From an uncultured Gammaproteobacteria bacterium (GTDB taxonomy: Bacteria; Pseudomonadota; Gammaproteobacteria; Pseudomonadales; Pseudohongiellaceae), in contig CAJXRP010000010.1 of assembly GCA_913060495.1 (NCBI GenBank), positions 1 through 64,000 on the forward strand: a stretch of DNA of 64,000 nt, written 5' to 3'. Position numbers and translations under genes: made by a program. The notes under the pieces were generated by a model, which was given only the letters and a program-made list of their open reading frames with translations, did no database searches and was not told where the DNA came from. Shown here one piece after another: positions 34,839 through 43,862 of this stretch. How positions within the stretch are numbered: position 1 is the first letter of the stretch; every line of letters starts with the position of its first letter.

Positions 34839-35198
34839 ATGAAAAAATTATTAAGCGGATTATTGGTTTTATCTCTATCAATATTAGTTGGTTGTGCGGC
34901 CGGTGGCCCTCCTCCAGCATCAGGTGTTTGGGCTGCTACTATGGTTTCTCCATTAGGTGAGCTTCCAATTACTCTTACATTGAATGCAGATGGAAGCGGT
35001 GAGATGTCATCAGACGTATTGAATGCTCCTATTTCTGGCATCGTCTATGCTGATAACACTGCAGCTTTTACTGCGGAAATTTCAGTACAGGGACAGGAAA
35101 TTGTTTTGGATTTCACCGGAACTGCTGAAGGCGATATGCTAAATGGCGAATTCGGAAGCGACTTCGGCGCGATGGCTGTTTCTGCCACACGTCAGTAA
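34839..35198 (+). CDS. Small lipoprotein
   Basis: A 119-aa protein with a clear lipobox (LSILVGCAAG, Cys19) and a short beta-rich domain with no family I recognise. The N-terminal codons are AT-rich, and GCT, GGT, GAA and TCT are preferred in the rest, unlike neighbours. Together with its own strong terminator and a 260-bp leader region this suggests an abundant, separately transcribed envelope lipoprotein. GGTGG lies 7 nt before the ATG. Confidence 0.7.
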   Translation: MKKLLSGLLVLSLSILVGCAAGGPPPASGVWAATMVSPLGELPITLTLNADGSGEMSSDVLNAPISGIVYADNTAAFTAEISVQGQEIVLDFTGTAEGDMLNGEFGSDFGAMAVSATRQ

Positions 35199-35212
35199 GC
35201 TTTTTAGGTTTG

Positions 35213-35243
35213 AAAAAAAGGGTCGCTTAGCGGCCCTTTTTTT
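35213..35243. terminator. Bidirectional terminator after the small lipoprotein gene
   Basis: GGGTCGC (35220-35226), TTA loop and GCGGCCC (35230-35236) form a 7-bp stem with one G-T pair, preceded by A7 and followed by T7. It sits between the convergent lipoprotein and TPR genes. Confidence 0.88.
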
Positions 35244-35262
35244 ATGCTCAAAAACTACCCCA

Positions 35263-35811
35263 CTAGATAACGCTGAAGCGCAGCTGTTCTTCGACAAGTT
35301 CTAGGTTCTGTTTCGCATTGGGGCTGTTCGGATGTACTTCGATTAGGTTTTCGAAGGCTTGCTTCGCCTTACTCAATTCCTTTCTCTGAATAAGCACTAC
35401 ACCAAGCCCGGATAGAGCGCCGAAATGTCTTGGTTCAAGTTCGAGTGTCTTTTCGATATCACTAATTGAAGCGTCCAGATTTCCTAATATGTAATTCAGG
35501 GTTGCGCGCTTGTTCCAGCCTTCGGCGTAGTTAGGGAAGCTCTCAATAAGGCGGTTGAAAGCAACCATCGCTTCCGCGTAACGCTGAGCATTCATTCTCT
35601 GGGTACCTACGAGAATTAGTTGTTGTACGTCGGCGTTAGGATGCTGCAGCCAGATCTCCCATATCTGACTCTCGGTCATCTGGATGGTACGAACATTTTC
35701 TGTTTCTTGCAGCACTGCGAAGAGATCGCCTAGGCGATCATCGGTCTGGTCTGCATGCAGTAAGCTGCTTGCTAGCGAAATGGCGAAAATACCAACTAGG
35801 CGTGAAATCAT
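35263..35811 (-). CDS. Secreted tetratricopeptide-repeat protein
   Basis: A 182-aa exported protein with a signal peptide (LVGIFAISLASSLLHA) and about three TPR units: QRYAEAMVAFNRLIESFPNY, GNLDASISDIEKTLELEPRH and KELSKAKQAFENLIEVHPNS. The ATG at 35811 is preferred (GAGG upstream, signal begins there) although the frame opens at 35841. It is a likely periplasmic protein-protein adaptor. Confidence 0.82.
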   Translation of the reverse strand: MISRLVGIFAISLASSLLHADQTDDRLGDLFAVLQETENVRTIQMTESQIWEIWLQHPNADVQQLILVGTQRMNAQRYAEAMVAFNRLIESFPNYAEGWNKRATLNYILGNLDASISDIEKTLELEPRHFGALSGLGVVLIQRKELSKAKQAFENLIEVHPNSPNAKQNLELVEEQLRFSVI

Positions 35812-35901
35812 CAGTTGCCTCAACGTGCAGTCACAATTCAAATAACAAGGAATTGTGAACAGGGAATTTGTGCCAGTATAGCCTTCAGTCGAAGCCGTTG
35901 G

Positions 35902-37521
35902 CTAGAATTGCTCAGCCGATGCCTTATGCCAATCGTCGCGATAACTATTAGGAATGTTGTCTGTGTGCAGCTGGTTCTCGATCAGGGCTTCGTATATTTC
36001 ATCGAAGTTTTTCGCTCTACCCTCAAAACGACTGAATAGATCGGAAGGGGAAAGCTCGTCCGGATTGCTGAATCCCATCGCGCCACAAAGTTCTAGGAAG
36101 GCATGTACCGTTGCCTCGTGAAAATTATTTACTCGTGCGGACTTCTCTTCCACATCGACGGCTCTGGCGCGGGATGGGTTTTGCGTTGCGATACCGGTAG
36201 GGCAGTCGTTAGTGTTGCAAGCCTTCGCTTGCACACAGCCCAGCGCCATCATCATGGAGCGTGCGGCATTTACCGTATCCGCACCAACAATTATCTTCTC
36301 GAGCATGTCGAAACCGGTGGCGGTCTGGCCCGCGCTGATCAATTTGATTTGCTTACGTAAGCCCGCGCCGATTAGTACTTGGTTGATATAGTAGGTTGCC
36401 TCTATACAAGGGGTGCCGAGGCGATTGCTAAATTCCACTGGAGCTGCGCCGGTGCCACCTTCGGCACCATCGATGGTAATGAAATCCGGTAGTATCTTGG
36501 TTTCCAGCATGGCCTTCACTATGGCTAAGAACTCGGCCTTCTTTCCTAAACAGAATTTAAAGCCAACTGGTTTGCCACCGCTAAGCTTGCGCAGGCGTTG
36601 CACAAACTGCAACAGTCCCCGTGGGCTATCAAACTCAGGATGGGTAGGGGGCGAGTTAACTGTCTTGCCTACTTCTACCAACCTAATCTCCGCAATTTCT
36701 TGCGTGACCTTTGCACCAGGCAGAACGCCGCCATGAGAGGGTTTCGCGCCTTGTGACAATTTAATCTCGATCATTTTTACAACATCGTTCTCGGCGCGCT
36801 TTGCGAATGCCTCATCGTTGAACGAGCCGTCTTCATTTCGGCAACCAAAATACCCAGTGCCTATTTGCCAGATAATGTCGCCGCCGTGTGCGAGGTGATA
36901 TTTGCTCATGCCTCCTTCACCGGTGTTATGGGCGAAATTTCCTAGCGCCGCTCCTTTGTTGAGTGCGGCGATTGCATTGGAGCTAAGTGCACCAAAACTC
37001 ATGGCGGAGATATTGAGTCGCGATGCGCTATAGGGCTTTTGACAATCGGCGCCGCCAAACTCGACTCGAATATTTTCCTCGCTGACTTCTTTCACTGCCA
37101 TGGAATGAGTCAGGCTACGATAGCCTTCGGAGACAATGTCCTGCTCCGTACCGAAGGGCAGCGTATCGTTGGCGCCTTTTGCACGTCGGTAGATAAGATT
37201 TCTGCGTTCGCGCGAGAAGGGTTTCTCTTCAACATTGTTCGCGATGAAATACTGCTGTATCTCGGGGCGAATATATTCGAGCAAATAGCGGATGTTAGCC
37301 AAGACAGGATAATTTCGTCGCAAGTTGCTGATGCCGAAAGCTAGCTCATAGCCCCCAATAACCGCCCAAGAGAGGCAGGTTATAAACGCGGCCAGTGCAA
37401 TGGGTGCATCTGTCAGGTCGTTGAGAGCGAGAGAGCCGCCGCTTCCGGTAAGTAACCAGCCCGCGCAAAGAGGAAGAAGGATTAGGGTGATTAGCCAGTA
37501 AAGCTTAACTACAGGAGTCAT
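35902..37521 (-). CDS. Membrane-anchored glutamate synthase-like FMN protein
   Basis: A 539-aa protein with two N-terminal helices (residues 8-25 and 40-60) followed by the FMN/3Fe-4S domain of glutamate synthase. Motifs include MSFGALSSNAI, NTGEGGMSKYH, DGAEGGTGAAP (substrate and FMN binding) and the Cys cluster CVQAKACNTNDCPTG. The glutaminase domain and the GltD small subunit are absent, as in other FMN-binding glutamate-synthase-family proteins. The true reaction of this group is not established. It probably faces the cytoplasm. Confidence 0.88.
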   Translation of the reverse strand: MTPVVKLYWLITLILLPLCAGWLLTGSGGSLALNDLTDAPIALAAFITCLSWAVIGGYELAFGISNLRRNYPVLANIRYLLEYIRPEIQQYFIANNVEEKPFSRERRNLIYRRAKGANDTLPFGTEQDIVSEGYRSLTHSMAVKEVSEENIRVEFGGADCQKPYSASRLNISAMSFGALSSNAIAALNKGAALGNFAHNTGEGGMSKYHLAHGGDIIWQIGTGYFGCRNEDGSFNDEAFAKRAENDVVKMIEIKLSQGAKPSHGGVLPGAKVTQEIAEIRLVEVGKTVNSPPTHPEFDSPRGLLQFVQRLRKLSGGKPVGFKFCLGKKAEFLAIVKAMLETKILPDFITIDGAEGGTGAAPVEFSNRLGTPCIEATYYINQVLIGAGLRKQIKLISAGQTATGFDMLEKIIVGADTVNAARSMMMALGCVQAKACNTNDCPTGIATQNPSRARAVDVEEKSARVNNFHEATVHAFLELCGAMGFSNPDELSPSDLFSRFEGRAKNFDEIYEALIENQLHTDNIPNSYRDDWHKASAEQF

Positions 37522-37579
37522 ATGTGGGTCTCGAAAGAATTGTGGGTTGTCCCTGCTCTCGAGATTATTGGCTAAATGC

Positions 37580-37610
37580 GATGCGGAGCTTCAGTTTGAA
37601 GCCCCGCATC
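37580..37610 (-). terminator. Long hairpin between the glutamate-synthase-like and DUF481 genes
   Basis: GATGCGGAGCTTCA (37580-37593) pairs with TGAAGCCCCGCATC (37597-37610) over 14 bp with one mismatch or G-U pair and a 3-nt loop. It lies 25 bp after the DUF481 stop (minus strand). There is no T tract, so it may be a rho-independent-like stop or a 3-prime stabiliser. Confidence 0.5.
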
Positions 37611-37635
37611 CAGTCATATCAGTTCAAGCACAGGT

Positions 37636-38352
37636 CTAAAAGTTTAGCACTAGAGTAATAGCAGTTTCAGTGTCAGTTTTCTCTCTGTTAATAGGAACCA
37701 CTGTTTGGTGTTTTACTTTCACAGAGAACTTAAGAGAAAGGTTCTCGAGGATGTCTGTCTGAATGCCAGTCTCTGAGCGGTAGATGTCGCTGTTGCTACC
37801 TGCCTCAATGCTGAAGTCTTGAATGAAATCGGCAGACTCCGATAGGTTCCAGTTGTAATTGGCAGCTAAGCGCAAGATGGCCTCGCTGTCTGTGTCGAAC
37901 TCGGTTTCTGAGCGACGAACACCCACACCAGCAGTAAGGGCCAGAGTCATATTTTCTCTGTTCTGTAGTATGTTTCGACCATAACTGACTGTGACGTCCG
38001 ATTGACTCTCGAAACCACTAAATTTGTCATTCTCGTAGGCTACACGACCCTGCACATAGCTAATTGGGTTGATTGTATAGTTAGCGCTGCCGGTGTGGTA
38101 GAGGCGCTGCGCATTCGATATGCCATCCTGTGAAGCACGGAAGCCATCACTGGTAAACTGATAGTCCCAGTTTTCAGACTGATCCCAATCTACAACGACC
38201 TTGTATTTTATGTTCTCGTTTTCCGTATTACCGGACGTGAAAATAGCGCCGAATTCTAATTGTGTAGCAACGCTAGACTCTTCTTGAGCAGACGCGCTCA
38301 GGCTAAAAATTGCGAGTAGGCTGCATAGGCCAGAGGTAAGTGCATTTCTCAT
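37636..38352 (-). CDS. DUF481-family outer-membrane beta-barrel protein
   Basis: A 238-aa exported protein with a signal peptide (LTSGLCSLLAIFSLSASA, cleavage before QE) and the DUF481/YdiY pattern of alternating beta strands (LEFGAIFTSGNTENENI near residue 37, ending in the aromatic-terminated LVLNF). It is probably a small outer-membrane barrel. ATG at 38352 is preferred, with GGGA upstream, to the TTG 15 bp earlier. The ligand is unknown. Confidence 0.82.
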   Translation of the reverse strand: MRNALTSGLCSLLAIFSLSASAQEESSVATQLEFGAIFTSGNTENENIKYKVVVDWDQSENWDYQFTSDGFRASQDGISNAQRLYHTGSANYTINPISYVQGRVAYENDKFSGFESQSDVTVSYGRNILQNRENMTLALTAGVGVRRSETEFDTDSEAILRLAANYNWNLSESADFIQDFSIEAGSNSDIYRSETGIQTDILENLSLKFSVKVKHQTVVPINREKTDTETAITLVLNF

Positions 38353-38589
38353 GTTGTGTATTCCCAAGTAGTGAAGGCGCGGTATTTTACAGACAGCGTT
38401 TACAAATAGCTATTTGGGCGCTCACTTAGCTAGGGCGAAAGCGGGCAAAATCCGCCTATGCTGCGGTTGCCTAAGCTCCCGACTTTGCTGGAGTTGGCTG
38501 TCTATATGGGGTATAAGGCTCCAATATGTAGGGGCTTTCAGCCTTTATCCATTCGTTTCTAGTCTAGATTTCAGTGTCAGAATCTATCA

Positions 38590-39090
38590 ATGAAAACCCT
38601 CTATCTTCTCCGTCATGCCAAATCCAGCTGGGATCATGCTGATCTAAAAGATTTTGAGCGGCCGTTAGCTGATCGCGGCATCAACGATATACCGGTTATG
38701 GCTGAGCGCTTTAAGGCGAGAGATGGACGTGTCGGCTGCATTATTTGTAGCCCTGCCGTGCGAACCAAAACTACCGCAAAGATGTTTGCCGAGCAGATAG
38801 GTTTTCCCAGTGATGAGATTGGTAGCAATCCAGAGCTGTATTTTGCCGGATCCAATATGTTCCTCAAAGCAGCTCGTCTATTAGATGATGAATATGAAGC
38901 AGCGATGCTGGTGGGACACAATCCAGCCATTACCGATTTCGTCAATGAGATGGCTGGCGCAGACATCGACAATATTCCTACTTGCGGCTTAGTGCAGCTG
39001 AGTCTGCCAATCAAAGCCTGGTCCGAAATAGAATTTTCCAGTGCCAAACTCGTCGAATTCGATTTCCCTAAAAAAATAGCGAGAGAGTAA
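38590..39090 (+). CDS. sixA: SixA-type histidine phosphatase
   Basis: A 166-aa member of the histidine phosphatase superfamily. The catalytic His is in YLLRHAKSS (residue 9), with Arg8 beside it and a second His in VGHNPAIT. SixA removes phosphate from phosphohistidine on Hpt domains such as ArcB or on PTS proteins. The stop overlaps the next start (TAATG), linking it to a cytochrome and a ChaN-like gene. Confidence 0.88.
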   Translation: MKTLYLLRHAKSSWDHADLKDFERPLADRGINDIPVMAERFKARDGRVGCIICSPAVRTKTTAKMFAEQIGFPSDEIGSNPELYFAGSNMFLKAARLLDDEYEAAMLVGHNPAITDFVNEMAGADIDNIPTCGLVQLSLPIKAWSEIEFSSAKLVEFDFPKKIARE

Positions 39091-39593
39091 TGAGCTCTAA
39101 GACTTTAAAGATATCCTTAATGTTGCTTGGCACTATTTCTTTGCTTAGTTGTAACGACCAGGCGACGGTCTCCGTTGCAGACGCTTCGGCTCAGCTATCG
39201 GCAAACACGTCAATTGAAGAGACATTGGAGCAGGCAGTCATTGAGCGCTGGTACGGTAGTGAGCAAGTTGCGCTTGGGAGTGAAGTGTTTGCGCAGAACT
39301 GTGCCGTGTGCCACGGAGCACAGGCCCAAGGTCTTGCGGGAGACTGGCGAGAGAAGCTAGATGATGGCTCGTTTCCGCCACCGCCTCTAAATGGCACGGC
39401 ACACGCATGGCATCACCCTCAGGAAATATTACTACGCGTAATAGACTACGGCGGAGAAGCTATGGGTGGGAAGATGCCGGCATTCATAGATGTGTTAGAA
39501 CAAGACGAAAAGTTAGCCGCGGTCGCCTATTTTCAGAATTTTTGGGATGATGAAATTTATCAACAATGGATGCAGATGGGTGGAACAAATTAA
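39090..39593 (+). CDS. Lipoprotein cytochrome c
   Basis: A 167-aa predicted lipoprotein (LLSC, Cys21) with one class I cytochrome c domain. Haem motif CAVCH is at residues 71-75 and the distal Met is probably in GGKMPAF. GDWREKLDDGSFPPPPLNG is typical of small cytochromes attached to periplasmic oxidases or dehydrogenases. It lies in the sixA-cytochrome-chaN operon, with a 14- to 47-nt overlap to the next gene. Confidence 0.88.
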   Translation: MSSKTLKISLMLLGTISLLSCNDQATVSVADASAQLSANTSIEETLEQAVIERWYGSEQVALGSEVFAQNCAVCHGAQAQGLAGDWREKLDDGSFPPPPLNGTAHAWHHPQEILLRVIDYGGEAMGGKMPAFIDVLEQDEKLAAVAYFQNFWDDEIYQQWMQMGGTN

Positions 39594-40521
39594 AGTCATA
39601 TTCTCGCTAGCCTTAGTGCTTCTCACCGGCTGCGCAGCGACGCAACCGAATCAGACTCAGCAATGGCAGTCGCAACTCTATACCGGGCATGCGCTTGTTG
39701 GCATGATTTGGGATAGTCAGGCTGATAGTTATATCCCCGCGGATGAATTTTTTGCTCGCATAGAAGGAGTCAGTTATCTTCTTTTGGGCGAGAAGCACGA
39801 TAATCCTGACCATCATGCCTTGCAGCTTCGTTCTCTCGAGCATGTCCTTCAAGCTGGCAATGTGTCCGCTGTGTCTTTCGAGATGATGAGCAGCGAACAG
39901 CAGCCACTATTGCAGGAGTTGTCATTGAGCCGACAGAGTAGCCTCGAGCAGATCAACGCGTATCTACAATGGGATAACGATGGCTGGAACTGGGACTATT
40001 ACGGTCCGTTACTGCAAAGCGCCATGCAGGCCGGTACAGTGATAAATGCCGCGAACATCAGCAACGAAGAAATGATGCAGGTTTATGGGGCGCCAACACC
40101 TGCAGAAATCGCAGGCGTGTTGGATGACGAGACAATGGTGGCCCTCGAGAAAGATATCGATGAGAGCCACTGCGGGATGCTGCCTGAATCGCAATTCCCG
40201 GCGATGGTAAGAGTGCAACAGGCGCGAGATTACGCGATGGCGGATAGCCTGGTTTCGAATGCCGGGGGGCAGTTACAAGTCTTAATCGCGGGGAACTACC
40301 ACATACGCCGCGATCTGGGCGTGCCTAATTATCTATTGAACAGACAATCGAGCTTAGCTGAGAGTCAGATTGTCTCTGTGGCGTTCATGGAGGTCGATGG
40401 GGCCAGTGACGACCCTTCCGACTACCTTCAGCAATTTGGCAGTGTGAAGGCCTATGACTATATCTGGTTTACCCCTGCCGTTAGCGACGAAGACTACTGC
40501 GCCTCCATGCGTCAGCAATAA
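39547..40521 (+). CDS. ChaN-family lipoprotein
   Basis: A 324-aa lipoprotein (LLTGCAAT) of the ChaN/DUF399 family, known to bind haem and linked to iron regulation. Motifs include LLGEKHDNPDHH near residue 80, with the family's conserved His, SFEMM, and AGNYHIRRDLG near residue 255. The ATG at 39547 overlaps the cytochrome gene by 47 nt. A GTG at 39580 would put the start directly before the signal peptide and leave a 14-nt overlap, and may be the real start. Confidence 0.85.
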   Translation: MMKFINNGCRWVEQIKVIFSLALVLLTGCAATQPNQTQQWQSQLYTGHALVGMIWDSQADSYIPADEFFARIEGVSYLLLGEKHDNPDHHALQLRSLEHVLQAGNVSAVSFEMMSSEQQPLLQELSLSRQSSLEQINAYLQWDNDGWNWDYYGPLLQSAMQAGTVINAANISNEEMMQVYGAPTPAEIAGVLDDETMVALEKDIDESHCGMLPESQFPAMVRVQQARDYAMADSLVSNAGGQLQVLIAGNYHIRRDLGVPNYLLNRQSSLAESQIVSVAFMEVDGASDDPSDYLQQFGSVKAYDYIWFTPAVSDEDYCASMRQQ

Positions 40522-40607
40522 CTGCCTGTGCTTGAATAATAGCCGGATTCCAGACACACTAAGCCTTCACTTAGGCCCTCCAACTTAGCGTAGAAATACC
40601 TGTACTT

Positions 40608-41390
40608 ATGCTGTCGTTCGCCAGACCACACAATACTATCGTGGCGCTATTTGTCCTTCTCGTAGGCATTCAATGCTCATTGTCCAGCGCGGCAGAGGAT
40701 GATTTCGCGGAACTAGCCTATGACGGCGCCGGTGAGTTTAATTTCGTCCGTGTTCAGTTCGATACGTACTATGGCGGTGGTTATGGCTACGGCCCCTGGT
40801 CTATTGATTTCCCCGATGCTGATATAAATTTTCTACGTGGCGTTTCTCGGTTGACCAATATCCGCGTGATGAGCGAGCCCATCGTGTTGCGTTTCGACGA
40901 TGAGGGAATATTCGACTACCCCTTTCTGTATATGTTGGAAGTGGGACAGGGGGGCGGGCTCAGCTTAACCCCTAACGAAATAGAAAATATGCGCGAATAT
41001 TTACTGCGTGGCGGTTTCTTGCTTATCGACGATTTCTGGGGCCAACGGCAGTGGGATAATTTCTATTCTGCCTTTAGCCAGGTGTTTCCAGATCGAGAAG
41101 TTGTCGAGTTAAAAGCAGATCATGAGATTTTTCATGTCTACTACGACATCGATGGTCCACAGATGATTCCTGCACTGTTTCGAAACGATGACTTCGGCGA
41201 ACAAGGTATCAACTACGCAACAAACCATGCGATTCTCGATGACGAGGGTAGGGTCATGGTTTTGATTAATTGGAACTCCGACATGGGCGATGGTTGGGAA
41301 CACACTTACCATCCCTCTTACCCAACACGTTACGCAAACGCTGCCTATCGCTTGGGGATAAACTACTTGGTTTATTCTATGACGCACTAG
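40608..41390 (+). CDS. DUF4159-family secreted protein
   Basis: A 260-aa exported protein with a signal peptide (IVALFVLLVGIQCSLSSA) and a DUF4159 domain: VRVQFDTYYGGGYGYG, WSIDFPDADINFLRGVSRL and REYLLRGGFLLIDDFWG. This is a glutamine-amidotransferase-like fold of unknown function. In many bacteria the domain is found with MoxR, DUF58 and von Willebrand genes, but here it is alone. Confidence 0.82.
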   Translation: MLSFARPHNTIVALFVLLVGIQCSLSSAAEDDFAELAYDGAGEFNFVRVQFDTYYGGGYGYGPWSIDFPDADINFLRGVSRLTNIRVMSEPIVLRFDDEGIFDYPFLYMLEVGQGGGLSLTPNEIENMREYLLRGGFLLIDDFWGQRQWDNFYSAFSQVFPDREVVELKADHEIFHVYYDIDGPQMIPALFRNDDFGEQGINYATNHAILDDEGRVMVLINWNSDMGDGWEHTYHPSYPTRYANAAYRLGINYLVYSMTH

Positions 41391-41456
41391 TGTGTGCAAT
41401 AGAGTCAGCCGAAATTTAAAAGCCACGAAAGTCAGAATAATAAAAGAGGCGGCCAC

Positions 41457-42227
41457 ATGCAAAAGTACGCACTGCTCACAGCACTATTTCTATTCCTTTC
41501 CACAAAAAGTTTTGCAGCACCCTACGATCACATTCATCTCGCTGCTACCAGCTCCCAAGAAGCGGTCAATTGGTATGTGAAACATTTCGGCGGTGAAGCG
41601 GCACGCTTTCTCCGTTCTACCAATACCGACTATCCAATAGATCGTGTTATGTACGGTGACATCGCGGTGATTTTCTTCGAGCGCGATCCGGGCGAAGGCT
41701 CGGTTGGTTCTGGTGTCGATCACTTCGGCTTTTCCATGAGTAATGTGGATGAAGTAATAGCCGGCGCTGTTGCCGACGGTGGGAAGCAGTTGGGTGATTT
41801 GGTCGAATTCGCTGGCATGCAGATTGGCTTCATTGAAGACCCTTGGGGTACGAAAATTGAAATCATCGATGATCCTGATCTGCGCGGCATGCATCACTTG
41901 CACTTGTCATCACCTGATCCTGAAAGCACGCTAGCGTGGTATGCGCAGAATTTTGGGGGAGAGCTTGAGCAATGGAAAGGTGCGCTGCCTAGTTTAAATT
42001 ACGGTGACATCTGGTTGATGGTGAGCCAAGCGAACGGGGAAGTTGCAGCGACTCAGGGGCGTAGCTTTGATCACCTGGGTTGGAAGTTTGCCGACCTTAC
42101 CGCGGCCGAGTCTGAGCTGAAGAGCAATGGTGTTGAGTTCACGATGGACCCCCGCGAATTTCGCACGATACGAATCGCGTTTGCTCAAGGGCCAGATGAT
42201 GTACGAATTGAATTAGTAGAGCCATAG
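41457..42227 (+). CDS. Secreted tandem VOC (glyoxalase-fold) protein
   Basis: A 256-aa exported protein with a signal peptide (LLTALFLFLSTKSFA) and two vicinal-oxygen-chelate domains. The first begins YDHIHLAATSSQEAVNWYV and the second MHHLHLSSPDPESTLAWY. Conserved metal-site His residues open each domain, with Glu near the ends (IEIIDDP and RIELVEP). A periplasmic dioxygenase or lyase role is possible. The substrate is unknown. GAGG lies upstream of the ATG. Confidence 0.8.
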   Translation: MQKYALLTALFLFLSTKSFAAPYDHIHLAATSSQEAVNWYVKHFGGEAARFLRSTNTDYPIDRVMYGDIAVIFFERDPGEGSVGSGVDHFGFSMSNVDEVIAGAVADGGKQLGDLVEFAGMQIGFIEDPWGTKIEIIDDPDLRGMHHLHLSSPDPESTLAWYAQNFGGELEQWKGALPSLNYGDIWLMVSQANGEVAATQGRSFDHLGWKFADLTAAESELKSNGVEFTMDPREFRTIRIAFAQGPDDVRIELVEP

Positions 42228-42295
42228 CTAGCTGTGAGGCCGGCCGGCAACGGGCTAGTAGCGCGCTGTTTCTCAGCCTATTCTATTGCAGCAGT

Positions 42296-42805
42296 TTAGT
42301 AAGGTTCTAATTTAGAATCGGCAAGGAAGCCGAGTATGAGATCTATATCGTGCTCGGCGCAGCCATCACTGTTATCAAAGATATACTCGGCAGTTAGTTG
42401 CTGAATCACCTTTCCCTTTGCAACAGCAGCCTTGAAATTTTTAATCTCGGTAGGGGGTAGCCCTTCGCTTCGGTGGAAATTCGTCAACAACGTCATCTCG
42501 TCCTCGCTGAAATTATCCAATAGAATTTGCGCAATTCCATCTTCGAAATTTTCCCAGGCGAAGGCTTGTTCATAGCAGTCCGCAATCTCTCTCTTTATCC
42601 ACTCAGGCAATTTAACATCGGCGGACATAGCTACGATGCTGCTATAAGTCCGGATGATATTTCGAGTTTGCAGTTGTGTCCTCGATTCGAATTGGCTGGC
42701 CACGTTGCTGACACGCAGCAGTCTGTTGGCGTCGCGAATTTCAGCGGCACCAACAGTTGATGTTAGAAAAAATAGGCTAAGAAGGCTTAGATCACTAATT
42801 TTCAT
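42296..42805 (-). CDS. Secreted DUF2059-like helical protein
   Basis: A 169-aa exported protein with a signal peptide (LSLLSLFFLTSTVGAA). The mostly helical mature domain contains NFSEDEMTLLTNFHRSEG, like DUF2059 (motif of the type FTEEELxxLxxFYxSPxG). Its start overlaps the stop of the SIMPL gene by 11 nt, so the two are translationally coupled. Function unknown. Confidence 0.7.
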   Translation of the reverse strand: MKISDLSLLSLFFLTSTVGAAEIRDANRLLRVSNVASQFESRTQLQTRNIIRTYSSIVAMSADVKLPEWIKREIADCYEQAFAWENFEDGIAQILLDNFSEDEMTLLTNFHRSEGLPPTEIKNFKAAVAKGKVIQQLTAEYIFDNSDGCAEHDIDLILGFLADSKLEPY

Positions 42806-43589
42806 CGACGATTTCGAATACCACGTTAATACTCGTCTGGTATTCTACTTCATCAAATGTTGGCGCGACAGCTGGGGCGGAAAGAGATGATGTTGTGACG
42901 CCTCTAGAGTTTGTATCCATCGCCATCTCCTGAGATCTAGCCGCCATAGGCATCGCACGAGACATCTGACGGATACCGCCGTAGAAGAAATTTATTGCCT
43001 TTAATTCGAGGCCGAGGCTGCTTTCATAGTAAGCCTTCTGCGCCATAACATCCTGCAGGGCCATCTCTCTAACCTGATCCTCGAAGGTGTCTTCTTCACT
43101 GTGTTCGAAGGCAGTGCTCTCGAATTCCACTTCATCGTGTTCGTCAGCGGCCGCAGCTAGAAGTTGCAGATGCGCTTCGCTGCTAATCTCTATCTCCATG
43201 CGTGCTGACACTTCGAAACTATTCGGATTACGTCCGAACAATCCGAATTGAGGAGAGCTGGAAAATTTTGAGTTGTTGATGTCTTGCTGAGGAATACCTG
43301 CTGCGACGAATTCCTGAATCAGCTCGAGTCGCAGTGCTTGATTAACTTCCATGGCCCGGCTGAGGCTGCGCTCATCCGATGTAACCATCAGGCTTATCTT
43401 AGCCACGTCCTTGTATGCTGTTAGCTCCCCTTCTCCGTTGATATTCACCGTGTTCGGCCTAGGGTGTAAAAACTCACGCAGTTCGTCTGGCGTGCCTGAG
43501 AGTTGCGCCTGCGCAAGGCTCGAATGGCTGAAACTGGAGAGCGAAACGGCAGCGGCTGCCGCTAGAGAAAGTGATAGTAATTTATTCAT
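42795..43589 (-). CDS. Secreted SIMPL-domain (DUF541) protein
   Basis: A 264-aa exported protein with a signal peptide (LSLSLAAAAAVSLSSFSHS) and a SIMPL/DUF541 domain (INGEGELTAYKDVAKISLMV near residue 49, ALRLELIQEFVAAGIPQQDI near 84). Family members such as E. coli YggE are periplasmic and linked to oxidative stress. It is coupled to the DUF2059-like gene. Confidence 0.85.
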   Translation of the reverse strand: MNKLLSLSLAAAAAVSLSSFSHSSLAQAQLSGTPDELREFLHPRPNTVNINGEGELTAYKDVAKISLMVTSDERSLSRAMEVNQALRLELIQEFVAAGIPQQDINNSKFSSSPQFGLFGRNPNSFEVSARMEIEISSEAHLQLLAAAADEHDEVEFESTAFEHSEEDTFEDQVREMALQDVMAQKAYYESSLGLELKAINFFYGGIRQMSRAMPMAARSQEMAMDTNSRGVTTSSLSAPAVAPTFDEVEYQTSINVVFEIVDEN

Positions 43590-43862
43590 GTAGGTGTCCT
43601 TATGAAAAGTGGCGACTCAATTCGCTGAAGCGACATGGTCTTTATAACTTGTTAGAAAATCGTGCCCTGCTATTCAAGTCGCAAATCCTCGCACTATAGT
43701 TCTATAGAGGAGTTCCGATTCTACAGCGTCAAACAACAATTGACTGCACAGGTGATTCAGTGTCAAATGACAACATGCTGACATAGTCCATTCCATTCCA
43801 AATGTATTAGACATCCAAATGCGGGTTTCCGGCGTATAAAGGTGGAATTTAGAGGAAAACCA
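43590..43862. other. Divergent intergenic region SIMPL-marR
   Basis: This 273-bp region must hold the promoters of the SIMPL and marR-nnr transcripts. I see no RNA gene or strong hairpin. A short CAAATGACAACATG segment near 43764 and an AATGTATTAGACATC segment near 43799 are not clear MarR operators. Confidence 0.4.
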
